Notes under the pieces: model-generated | Seen by the model: the letters and a program-made list of their open reading frames with translations, nothing else | The model's database searches: none | Told to the model about the DNA's origin: nothing | Source: Siphonodentalium dalli | Taxonomy: Eukaryota; Mollusca; Scaphopoda; Gadilida; Siphonodentaliidae | Assembly (NCBI GenBank): GCA_032622095.1 | Contig: CP136061.1 | Location: 90,326,983 to 90,390,982, forward strand | Length of the DNA: 64,000 nucleotides | Reading direction: 5' to 3' | In this document: positions 23,755 to 34,067 of the stretch, piece after piece | How the letters are laid out: each line of letters starts with the position of its first letter | Position numbering within the stretch: the stretch's first letter is position 1 | Translations under genes and position numbers: made by a program

Positions 23755-23763
23755 AGGTGGCAG

Positions 23764-24210
23764 TCCATTCTGGACTCTTCGACCTATGATGACATCTTAA
23801 CATGAAACGGTACGAAATCTGACGAGGTTTGCCGAATGGATGGGTGGCAGTCGTCTGACCAGCGTGGCGAGGGGACATAACTCTACCTTGCATTTAGACT
23901 GTTTGGCTAAATGGCAAACAGTCGAAAAGGGACTTAGTGCGGATTGCATAAATATCAGAGCGATTTTATCGGGGCTATTATCAATGTGAATACATGAACT
24001 CAGGATGTATAGACACACCCGAGATTATTGCTACCGACCTCGAGAAAGAGAAAGCAGCTGCCAATGTTTGGGCCAAAGTTAATTAGTGTTTTACTACATT
24101 CTGTAATTTATCTAGTCGTGAACGACTTCATTATCCAACAAATAAACACCATAATGTCTGCTGTTTCATGCGATTCCGTTGCCGCCCTTTGCTCAAAGAG
24201 AACATTAAAA
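23764..24210. other. Unassigned
   Basis: No supported gene or repeat between the foldback element and the following satellite. Confidence 0.4.
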
Positions 24211-24410
24211 TAGGTATATAGAATACATATAACATGTGTGTGTAGATATGTGGTCTTAATGGTGAATGTGGTGGGATTAGTATATCCAAAGAGACGGGGA
24301 CACAAGTGGCTACATAAAGATAGATATATAATTTATTAACATGTGGGTTTAGATATGTATTCTTAGTGGTGAAGGTGGTGCTGTGATCAGAATATAAAAA
24401 GAGACGAAAC

Positions 24411-24740
24411 ACAAGAACGTGGCTACATAAGGACGTGGCTACACAAGGACGTGGCTACACGGCTACACAAGGACGTGGCTACACAAGGACGTGGCTACAC
24501 AAGGACGTGGCTACATAAGGACGTGGCTACACAAGGACGTGGCTACACAAGGACGTGGCTACACAAGGACGTGGCTACACAAGGACGTGGCTACACAAGG
24601 ACGTGGCTACACAAGAACGTGGCTACATAAGGACGTGGCTACACAAGGACGTGGCTACACAAGGACGTGGCTACATAAGGACGTGGCTACACAAGGACGT
24701 GGCTACATAGTGGCTACACAAGGACGTGGCTACATAAGGA
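24411..24740. repeat. 16-bp minisatellite
   Basis: About 20 head-to-tail copies of GGACGTGGCTACACAA, with ACATAA variants. It is an amplified part of the surrounding ~120-bp unit. The 89-residue ORF through it is a by-product. Confidence 0.93.
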
Positions 24741-24756
24741 TATATATAGAAAACAC

Positions 24757-25201
24757 TTAAAGATGCATCATCCGAATTAACGCTCCCAAATTACTATTTC
24801 TTTGTCTTCGGAGGGTAAATTTTTTATTATTCCAGTCGAGGAACCCACACACCAAAGTTCAGAGGGATCAGATATCGATTTTTTAAATTTGTTATACTTA
24901 TTTGTGGCCTGGAAAAAAGTCGTCAAGGCGACGGTCTCGGACAGAATTGCGGATGAATAAGGGTAGCTCTAAAATCAAGAGGTAATACGGTCAAATTTAG
25001 TAATAATGCGGCCATATTTCGTTGAACAACATGTTGATAAATAACACGTTTTGGGAAATTTTATATTATATAGTTGACAGTGGTTAGCATTATTTTGTTG
25101 TAATTAACCGATTCTGATAACAAAAACGAATCTTAAAGAACTGTTGTTGTTGTTGTAACATGATGATATGGGGACCGTGTGATCGGATTGAGTACCTTTA
25201 A
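24757..25201 (-). mobile_element. TTAA-type MITE, family B, inserted in satellite
   Basis: TTAA at 24757-24760 and 25198-25201. Ends AGATGCATCATCCGAATTAA and GATCGGATTGAGTACCT. Full family interior in reverse orientation, including TTGTTGTTGTTG. Satellite sequence continues on both sides. Confidence 0.85.
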
Positions 25202-25948
25202 CATGTGGGTGTAGATATAGGTGTCCTTTGTGGTAAAGGTGGTGGTGGGATCAGAATCTTCAAAGAAACGGGGACACAAGGACGTGACTATATATATAGA
25301 TTGGTATATAGAATACATCTAACACATAGGTGTAGATATGAGGTCTTAGTGGTGAAGGTGGTGGTGGGATCAGAAAAGAGACGGGGAAACAAGGACGTGG
25401 CTATACATACAGATAGATATATAGAATACATTTAACATGTGACGTAGATAGGTGGTCTTAGTGGTAAATGTGGTGGTGGTGGTGGGAACAGAATCTCAAA
25501 AGAGGGGTGGTCACAAGGAGTTGGCTACATACAGATAGATATTATAGCATACATTTAACACGTGGGTGTAGATATGTGGTCTTGGTGGTAAATGTGGTGG
25601 TGGTGGTGGGAACAGAATCTCCAAAGAGACGGGGGACACATGGAAGTGGCTACATACAGATAGCACACATTTAACATGTGGGTGTAGATATGTGGTCTTA
25701 GGATAAATGTGGTGGTGGTGGTGGTGGTGGTGGGAACAGAATCTCCAAAGAGACGGGGATACAAGGACGCGGCTACATACATATAGATATATAGCACACA
25801 TTTAACATGTGGGTTATAGATAGGTGGTCTTAGGGTAAATGTGGTGGTGGTGGTGGTGGTGGGAACAGAATCTCCAAAGAGACGGGGATACAATAAGGAC
25901 GCGGCTACATAAATATAGATATACAGAATATATTAACATGTGGGTGTC

Positions 25949-26145
25949 AGAGACCGTCGGTTTGACAACTTTTTTTCTAGGCTACAAATAAGTACACATC
26001 TCGAGAAATAACAAATTTCAAAAATCGATATCTGATCACTCTGAGCTTTGACGGGTGGGTTCCTCGACTCAAATCAATTATTGTGTACCCCCGAAGCCAA
26101 AGAAATAGTAATTTGGGAGCGTTAATTCGGATTATATACCTTTAA
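25949..26145 (+). mobile_element. TTAA-type MITE, family B, 3' half
   Basis: Right half only, from GAGACCGTCGGTTTGACAAC to GGATTATATACCTTTAA. It abuts the right edge of the ~120-bp satellite. Confidence 0.75.
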
Positions 26146-26780
26146 GAGCTGACTTTCAAATAGGAAACAACTTGGGAGCATGCATGGGGCCCATCGGTTC
26201 GCCACGTCCCTATGCAACATATGCCTAGTACCTACAATCCTCAGACATAATTGGCCCCGGACCAGATATATTTTATTTCGAACCAGAAATAAACCACAGA
26301 CAACATTTAATTTCATGCCATGCGCCTGTTAATTCGTAATGATTTGGGTTTCTTCGCCATGTAGTAACAATGGTGTAAATATGAGTAGAACCGACAACAA
26401 ACGCACCCTGTATGCTGGAGGTTATACCGGAGAAACTAGCTTCGATGAAAAAATAAAATAAACACTGATACAGCACATCTACACATGGGGCCAGAGGGAT
26501 GGGCATATGGGACAGCTTACTCACCACAGGGGGGGGGGGGGGTGCCATTTTATACTACATTGAATTGCAAAAAAAACCCACAACAACTTAATATCAAGAG
26601 TAACAGAACATTTGTAATGACACGAAAGAAAAGAATATAAATTTTTATAGAAAAAAAATGTAGTTCATCGAAAGTGTTTTTAAGGTACGGATGGAGAAGG
26701 CGATGCATATTGCGGTTAAAATGGTCACATCCGTTATAACCGCCATAAAACAGAAATAATATTAAAATATAGCCATATAG
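26146..26780. other. Unassigned, with a 13-bp poly-G run
   Basis: No gene supported. A G13 tract lies at about 26529-26541, similar to others in the window. Confidence 0.4.
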
Positions 26781-26961
26781 CTTGTTCTTATACCAATCAT
26801 AAATATCGCGTAAATAGTATGTTATTGTCAAGTTCGTACGATGTGTTATGTAAACAAAAGGCGTGTTCTTTAAATTTGTGGCTTTTGTTTACATAACAAA
26901 GCGTACGAACTTGACAATAACATACCATTTACGCGATATTTATGATTGGTATGAGAACAAA
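26781..26961. mobile_element. Hairpin-forming foldback MITE
   Basis: Arms of about 75 bp are inverse complements with few mismatches: TACCAATCATAAATATCGCG ... TTATGTAAACAAAAG and the reverse. Loop of about 20 nt (GTGTTCTTTAAATTTGTG). The ends are TTGTTCT and AGAACAA. No clear target duplication. Confidence 0.8.
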
Positions 26962-27411
26962 ACAGAGACGCTAGGTGATTACTGAATATTAGTTAAAAGA
27001 GTGGGTGACTACTGAATGCCAGTTAACATGGGGTGAATACTGCCCACTAGTTTACAGAGGGTGAATACTAGTTTACAGAGGGGTGAGTACTAGTTTACAG
27101 AGGGGTGAATATTGAATACTAGTTAAGAAAATATGCGATGAAGGACATAAATTTCATAACTTTTCTCAATAGTAAATCATTCTGACAAACTATTCCACAT
27201 TAAGAGAAAACGTTCTGTTATCTATTTTCCGACACAGTGATGACCAGATGCGACGCCGTTGATCGTTGAGGCAGTGAACGCCTATCACGGGCAATTTGGT
27301 CGCCATCAAAGTCGCGTTCCCGCTTTTTATTTGAACCATTTAGTGACGATGAGTTTTCGATGACCTCACTTTAAATCTCGTTGAGTAAGATTTAACTCAA
27401 CAAGGCAGTAC
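26962..27411. repeat. Degenerate GTGAATACTAGTTTACAGAG repeats, then unassigned
   Basis: About five diverged copies of a 20-30-bp motif (GGGTGAATACTAGTTTACAG) at 26966-27125. The remainder to 27411 shows nothing I can name. Confidence 0.6.
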
Positions 27412-27928
27412 TTATGGAATCCTATCAGGGCCACTTCCTAATGGCGCTTTCGCCGAAAGCGACAGAAAGTGCGCCATTAGTAACGCGCCGAAAGCGACAA
27501 AAAGTGCGCCGAAAGCGACAAAAAGTGCGCCGAAACATACCCTAATGGCGCACTTTTTGTCGCTTCCGGCGGGCGCCATTAGGGAGTGGTCCTAATAATA
27601 TGCCTAATGGCGCTTTCGGCGCGCGCCGAAAGCGACAAAAAGTGCGCCATTAGTAACGCGCCGAAAGCCGTTACGGCGCACATTTTGTCGCTTTCGGCGC
27701 GCCGAAACATGCGCTAATATCGCACATTTTGTCGCTTTCGGCGCGCGCCGAAAGCGCCGAAAGCGACAAAAAGTGCACCGAAAGCGACAAAAATAGTGCG
27801 CCGTAACGGCGCATATTTTGTCGCTTTCGGCGCTTTCGGCGCGTTACTAATGGCGCACTTTTTGTCGCTTTCGGCGCGCGCCGAACGCGCCATTAGGAAA
27901 TTGCCCTAATAGGATTCCATAAGTACTC
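27412..27928. mobile_element. Foldback element made of GCGCC/AAAGCGAC palindromic modules (family F)
   Basis: Terminal inverted repeat of about 40 bp: GTACTTATGGAATCCTATCA ... CCTAATGGCGC on the left and its inverse on the right (ending AATAGGATTCCATAAGTACT). The interior is a mosaic of about 15 short modules, GCGCCGAAAGCGACAAAAAG + TGCGCC and inverse TTTTTGTCGCTTTCGGCGC, in alternating orientation, with CCTAATGG/CCATTAG spacers. Its GC content is far above the flanks. No ORF. Target duplication uncertain. Confidence 0.83.
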
Positions 27929-29600
27929 AACAGCTGCGCAGTTATGGCCCCTAGCAACACCTGAAAATGAAATCGCTCAACAACCGATTGATTTTGCTCA
28001 ACAGTTGACTGAACATTTTCTCAGTTAAGAAAAGGAGTTGGCTAGGAATATGTGTTGTTAGAATTCTCGAAACTAAACTTGATGATATATCCAGAATCAG
28101 CTAATTAGATTTAGAAATATCTGGAAATTTATGAAATTCCTGATATAATATCCGAAAATGGTCTGTTGGAAGATATTAAATTATTTTGCGATATATTTGA
28201 TTCATATATGTCTGGATTATGTGTGGTGTCCATGAAATTAGAACACCGGCCTCAAAATGTTTACTTTTAATGAGGCGATGAAGTTATGAAGTTCCGACAT
28301 ACCTATCGGCCATCTCCTCCCATCTCAATGTTGCATTTATAGATCCAAAAATGATGTTGAAACGTAGATTAAACATCTTGAAATGACTACCATTATATAT
28401 ATACAGTGTTTTAAATAGAGTTATTGTTCTTAAAACTGTTGATCCACGTGTTGATTAAATGGTTTAGAGCGCAATCCCATTGTTGCAATCGTTCCCTGAT
28501 TTTTGGTAAAGCACACCAATTCCCAAGGCTGTCGAAGGAATAGTTCAGTGTTTATCCCATTGTTAGGCACATGCAACTCATAACAGACAAATCGCACGGG
28601 CGCTTCAATGTGGGAGCAGTCCGGGTTGTTTCGAACATATCTATTCACATTCAACGGCGATTAGTTTATGTTAATCACGTTGTTGGGCGTGGATGGCCGG
28701 CTATTGTGTCCAATCGCGACCAGCGCACGAATTGTACGTCGTGGTCAAACCGGCACATTTCCAGTTGATTGCATTATGTGGGATCAATTGTGCTCTATAA
28801 GTCGGTCAGAGCACGCGAATAGTTCTTTACCAGAATAAATCTCGTCTTCGACTCAATTGATTCTGGTAAAGAACAATTCTTGTGCTCTAACCTTTACTTG
28901 TCATTGTTGAGTACTCGTTACTCAAACCTTGAATACAAACCGCAAATTATCACTCAAAGTGTTGAGTAGAGATTTTACTCATTTTAGTCAACAAGATTTT
29001 CAGTGCTCTCTTTTGACTCGACATTAATTTTACGGCGAAAAATATATAGGCCTACATGAACGATCTAAATATATATATGGTAATTGCTAACTCTGAATTT
29101 GCGAAACCTCTCTATCTGTAATAGCGATAGACGAAAGTGTTAGAACGACCGGAAACGAAAAATGAAAAGATTGCTTGCATTCAAACGTATAATTCGCTTT
29201 CAAAACGACCAACCAGTACCTATTACTAAGTTACTTCTGGGTTCAGTCTTTGAGGTTAGACAATTTAACGCACTTTGATCTGTAGGAGAGATGCTGGCCG
29301 TCTCATTTCTATGTTCTCGTGGTTAACACAGGTGTGAATGTGTTTCCACGCGGTTAATTGTGCCAAAAATACTATAAGCATTATTTATCCAGCTTCTCTT
29401 TTTAAACACTGAGTGGTTTAAGATTGGATTTCGAAATGCTGATCGACAGAAGGATCGTGTAAGAACAATAAGCTTATAAGCGCTCTTCGTTACCGGAATT
29501 GGTTGAGTAATTTCGCTGCAACGAAACTCTGATTAGATCACTTTCTTACGCCGGAGTTCGAGAGGCATGCTGATGATGTTGCGTATCCATGCGGTTCCGG
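27929..29600. other. Mostly unassigned, with one 80-bp hairpin
   Basis: At 28809-28888, AGAGCACGCGAATAGTTCTT + TACCAGAAT pairs with ATTCTGGTAAAGAACAATTC + TTGTGCTCT. Scattered ACTCAACA/TGTTGAGT motifs occur. No coding region was recognised. Confidence 0.45.
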
Positions 29601-30176
29601 TTTAGCGGAATTATGGCGGATTATATTTGACCAAGGACTTATACTCGATTCGAGTACCACGCTGCCATGATATCATCGCGCTGTTGTTCCAGTGGCGTTT
29701 TACCGTTCTCTGTCCACAGAGTGCCACGATGTTGTTGAGACTCGACTTACACACACGAGTTTCTGGATTCGAGTATAACTCTGGAATATATCACCACACT
29801 GCGGTGTTGCGTCTCCAATTCCAATTTGAATAAATTTCAGCCGATTTGATTGGACCAGAGTCGTTCACAGGCGTCTGTCGAGAGTTCCACTGTGATCTGT
29901 AGAGACTGAACTTCCGATTTGAACAAAATTCAACTGCGGATTTGATTTGACCAGTGACACATATATTATAACTATATATATGCATGCTGGCTGCATGTCT
30001 CCGGCAACGTTTTTTTTTTTGGCTGACAAGTGACTTGAACAGGAGTCAATCGGGTCGAATGTCCGCTTATTGTGGAGTCTCCATGATTCTGGTTTGAATA
30101 GAGCTCAACTGATATCTCGATCCGAATTCAGACTGATCTGATCAATATCATAGGATCGTTCTTCAGACCACATGAA
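29601..30176. repeat. Very degenerate CGATTCGAGTA / TCCGATTTGAA repeats
   Basis: Related motifs recur (ATTCGAGTATAACTC; CCAATTTGAATAAATTTCAG; CCGATTTGAACAAAATTCAA; GGATTTGATTTGACCAGTGA). Too diverged to define a unit length. Confidence 0.35.
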
Positions 30177-30251
30177 ATGGCGCGACAAATGTACATGATG
30201 TCTGTGATACGATATTTCAAGTCCCTGGAAAAATGCCGCGAAGACGCCATG
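30177..30251 (+). CDS. Candidate first coding exon (25 codons), weak
   Basis: An ATG in AAATGG context opens a 75-nt frame ending exactly at a strong donor, ATG|GTGAGT. The peptide begins MARQMYMMSVIRYF and ends CREDAM. The frame is also open for a short distance upstream, so the start is not certain. No downstream exon was recognised and no homologue comes to mind. The consensus donor is the main support; a chance match is quite possible. Confidence 0.2.
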
Positions 30252-30862
30252 GTGAGTTAATATTTATTACACACCTCTCGCTCCCGATGCGCAGCAGTAC
30301 TATGCAGAGATCATTCTGATGACGCTCCATCAACCTACATACATGTATACATGCATGTTAACAATGAAACACATGTAGTTATGCTTATTATATACATGCC
30401 ATGTTCACATACAATTATTTATTAATTATTGTTTTATTATGCATTGTATTCTTAGCATACTACTTTTATTGGTGTTTATGAAACAAATCTTACTTTATCA
30501 TCTTATACGGCAATAATATATAGAGCCTAAAAGTGCATGTGACCTGTCAGCAGGGACGTGTCGATAGGAGTGGCAGCGGCGTGATGGTTGAGTTGGAAAT
30601 TTAATGCCTGTCACAGCATAAATTGGAAATTTCAGACAGAAATCATGTTTAAATTTTTTATTTTTTTACAAACAGTCGAAATGTTCCCCTCTTCCGGTCT
30701 AATGTTTAAACCGAATTGCCACCAGTTAGACAATTTCCTACTATGGGTTTTAGGGTGGAAAGCACTCTTAGAATCCGTGAATTAAAAAATACATGCTTAT
30801 ACAAGGTTTATTTAGGCACATACAGGACTTGTTATGTCCTGATTATGTGATGCTGCTTTTAT
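30252..30862. other. Unassigned
   Basis: No supported feature. Confidence 0.4.
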
Positions 30863-31285
30863 TTAAAGGTACTCAATCCGACACAGACGGGGGTAAAACA
30901 TATTTGATTCGAGTCGAGGAACCCATCCATCAAAGCTCAGAATATCGATTTTTGAAGTTTGTTATTTATCGAGATGTGTAATAATAGTTGGCCCAGAAAC
31001 ACGTGTTCAAACGGAGGGTCTTCAAACAAAATTGCGGATGAAGATGGATAACTCTAAAATTAAGTGGTAATATGGTCAAAATTCGTGATACTTTAGTGAT
31101 TTTGTTGAATAAAATGTTGATAAATAGCAAGTTTTGGGAAATTGGATACCATAGTTGACAGTGGTTAGCATTATTTTGTTGCAATAAGTCGATTCTGATA
31201 ACTAAAGTGTATTTTGAAGAAAAGGTTGTTGTTGTTGTTATATCTTGATGGTATGGGCACCGGCTGATCGGATTGAGTACCTTTA
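30863..31285 (-). mobile_element. TTAA-type MITE, family B
   Basis: Starts TTAAAGGTACTCAATCCGAC and ends GATCGGATTGAGTACCTTTA, so both ends carry the same terminal sequence inverted. The interior is in reverse orientation (GGGGGTAAAACATATTTGAT ... TTGTTGTTGTTATATCTTGA). It lacks the AATTACTATTTCTTTGGC block near its left end, a small internal deletion. Confidence 0.82.
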
Positions 31286-31512
31286 CAGTTTCCATTTCAT
31301 GGTTGAGGCGAACGTCATGTACGCCATGTGACGTCAACGGGATGCGTATGGAACATACGATTTGTCAATATAGAACAACAGTAACACTATATTTCTATAG
31401 GAACAAGCATGTGGTAAAAGACAAACGCATCATAACACATGCATGATATAACGAGCCCTGCACTGTTAAAACAACATTGTAGATATACGGCATGCAGTAG
31501 AGAGGGAATCAT
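31286..31512. other. Spacer between two family-B copies
   Basis: Nothing recognised. Confidence 0.4.
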
Positions 31513-31711
31513 TTAAAGGTACGCAATCCGATCAGACGCTCCTAAATTACTATTTCTTTGGCTTCGGGGGTAAAAAATACTTGATTCGAGTCGATGAACT
31601 CGTCCATCAATGTTCAGAGTGATCTGATATCGATTTTTGAAGTTATTATTGTTATTTCTCGAGATGTGTAATAATATGTGGCCCAGAAACACGTGGTCAG
31701 ACGGATTTTAG
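31513..31711 (-). mobile_element. TTAA-type MITE, family B, partial
   Basis: TTAAAGGTACGCAATCCGAT then CTCCTAAATTACTATTTCTT, GGCTTCGGGGGTAAAAAATA and on to CAGAAACACGTGGTCAGACG, where similarity stops. Left half of a reverse-oriented copy. Confidence 0.78.
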
Positions 31712-32205
31712 CGAATATTGGATATGTTATATACGAAGGTCTCCTCTTTCCAAATTTAGCTTGTTAAGATTTTTTTCCGGGTAGGCCCCATATTTCAAAC
31801 CCGACAGAATACCCCAACAACATATAATTGATTTACCATACCTACATGTACCGTTACTTTCTAAAAATTACGGCAATTATACAACCGTCATATATATGAA
31901 CATTAGTCCTTTCGCAGATCACGATCATTGTTCTGTAAAATGACGAACAAAGTTCTGTATATATACATATGCAGACAGTTAGTTGTATTTTTCCGGACCG
32001 ATCAGCTGACAGACAGGACGAGTGGCGTGTGATAAACACAGAACGACACGTGTGTTAATGGGTTTAATTGTCGGTACGACATTTGTGCCATCGCGGAAGG
32101 AAATAATTCGAGGCTGTGTCTCTCGTTCTATCCTTCTGTGATGGCACTTATGCAGTACCAACAAACCCATCAACACACGCACGGGTGTCGCTATGTGTAT
32201 ATGTA
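31712..32205. other. Unassigned
   Basis: Inverted similarity between TTTGTGCCATCGCGGAAGGA and TCCTTCTGTGATGGCACTTA (about 32081-32151) forms a possible hairpin. No gene. Confidence 0.4.
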
Positions 32206-32398
32206 CAGTAATGCCCAAAGTAATTGACCACTTAACCACAGCAGAATTATGGGTAATTTTTCAGGATTTAGTCGGAAATATGGCTTGTTGGCGAGAGCTT
32301 TCCGATGAATGGCAACAAGCCATATTTCCGACTAAATCCTGAAAAAATTACCCATAATTCTGCTGTGGTTAAGTGGTCAATTACTTTGGGCATTACTG
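32206..32398. mobile_element. Foldback MITE, family A (TA target duplication)
   Basis: 193 bp, ends CAGTAATGCCCAAAGTAATT and AATTACTTTGGGCATTACTG, flanked by TA at 32204-32205 and 32399-32400. The arms match those at 3304-3516 and 54256-54362. The centre is short and slightly asymmetric (GGCGAGAGCTTTCCGATGAA). Confidence 0.87.
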
Positions 32399-32862
32399 TA
32401 TACTTCTCATGCAGCAAACAGCTAGATAAATCAGACTGACCTGACCACATAATACATCGAGACCTAAGCAGCTGTTGTGTTGGAATGCATATACCTCTAG
32501 ATTTCCAATTTTCCAGTTATATGGGGTTATCGTCACCAGGTTGTTTTATAGGGTGAAGAATTACTACCATAATTATAAAGAATGCTCTTTTCATCTTAGC
32601 TCACTGTGACATAAAGCCTGTGTTAATTAAGTCAAGTGCCACATACTTCATCACGAAACATATCATAAACGCCCCAGGTTGACCTCCCTAATATTTGGCA
32701 ATATGTACATAGATGAAGGTAAATATAGACCCAAGAGTCTACCAAGACTAGATCTGGAGTGTTTAACCCATATGAATCCATTTGTTGCATTGTCATGTGG
32801 ATAAAGGTTTATGAATATAGAACTAGCCAGTGTGTGACAAACTATATATTGAGCTCTATACA
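32399..32862. other. Unassigned
   Basis: No supported feature. Confidence 0.4.
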
Positions 32863-33327
32863 TTAAAGGTACTCAATCCGATTTGATGGTCCCCATATCA
32901 TGATTACAACAACAACAACAACATTTTTTTAAATGCCGCTTCAGATCAGAATCGAGTAATTGCCCAAAAAATAAAGCTAATCACAGTCAGCTATAGTATA
33001 AAATTGCCCAAAACCTGTTATTTATCAACATGTTGTTCAACGAAATTTTGTCGGTTTGTCAAATATCTGACACAAAAAATAGCTACTTGATTTTAGAGTT
33101 ATTCATCTTCGTCGCAATTTTGTCCGAGGCCGCCATCTTCTCGTCGGTTGTTTACTGCGCCACTTAAAATTATCGATGGTGAAAAAAATATAGATTTTAA
33201 ACATCAATATCTGATCACTCTGAGCTTTGATGGGTGGGGTTCCTCGACTCGAATCAAATATTTTTACCCTCGATCGAAACCAAGGAAATAGTAATTTGCG
33301 AGCGTTAATTCGGATGATGCATCTTTA
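32863..33327 (+). mobile_element. TTAA-type MITE, family B, full-length
   Basis: TTAA at 32863-32866 and 33324-33327; ends AGGTACTCAATCCGATTTGA and AATTCGGATGATGCATCT. Internal CAACAACAACAACA run is short in this copy. All family blocks present. Confidence 0.87.
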
Positions 33328-34067
33328 AAGGCATCGAATTAAAGTGATACGAAACACTCAAATATAGGGGTTATGTTGAGATGCTCACATCGAAGAATTA
33401 TGATCCATGTTGTTATTTCGGAATAATTTACTGCATATTGATTAGAAGATGTCCATAGCGAATAATCTAACTGAAAGTAGTCATTTTCATAACGGTTATG
33501 TCAAAATACATATTGTTGTCCCACAATATTAACACAATACTAAACAATTAAAGATAAATTATAACGTAATTTTGCTGGTGTCTTTCGCATGGATTTTCTC
33601 GTTCCGAACTGTCATATTACACTCGAGAACCTAAATAAAAAGCACAAACAGATTTCGGAAAAATTGGCAGGAATCCTGAATAAATCTTTAATATAAATAT
33701 TTGTTTCTATAATTGTCGCTGATCCAAAGAATCAATGTCCCTTTAAGTTTATCCATAATCTCTCACTCTTCAATGCAGGGAAGTTACGACAGGGGGTTGG
33801 GTGTATCACCCCCGACTTTGGTCAAAATGTTTAACAGTTGTAAATTTCATGACTGACACAACATTAGTTGGAAATTACATACCAAAAACTAGCTACATAT
33901 AGGTTGAGATTTTTACGAACCAGCAGGCATAATCAGTGAGGAATGTTTTGTTTTTAGACCGATCGTCTTGGTAATAATGTTGGACTGAAATGACCATAGG
34001 TTGGAAATTTTCCACTTGTAAATTGAATTAAATTCAGTTTAGTCGTCAATAATAGACATTACATATG
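33328..34067. other. Unassigned
   Basis: A TGTATCACCCCCGACTTTGG motif at 33808 resembles TGTGACACCCCCAATATTTG at about 59910, followed in both by CAAAAT and TGG-rich text, so a dispersed repeat is likely. No gene. Confidence 0.4.

Larger units (their letters stand above)
24215..25945. repeat. ~120-bp satellite with internal (GGT)n and an expanded 16-bp minisatellite
   Basis: At least seven copies of a unit running TTAACATGTGGGTGTAGATA, TGTGGTCTTAGTGGTAAATG, variable (GGT)n, GGAACAGAATCTCCAAAGAG, ACGGGGACACAAGGACGTGG and CTACATACAGATAGATATAT. In the second unit the 16-bp piece GGACGTGGCTACACAA is amplified about 20-fold (24411-24740). A TTAA-type MITE (24757-25201) interrupts the array. Confidence 0.88.

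Noticed and set aside
22495..23768. Proline/glycine-rich ORFs up to 197 codons on both strands
   Set aside because: All lie inside the 143-bp satellite of the foldback element and mirror one another on both strands.
24411..24740. CRISPR-like regular repeats
   Set aside because: Units are contiguous without unique spacers; this is a minisatellite in a eukaryotic genome. The same applies to the arrays at 3525 and 13556.
24491..24760. 89-codon repetitive ORF
   Set aside because: Direct product of the 16-bp minisatellite (48-nt super-period).
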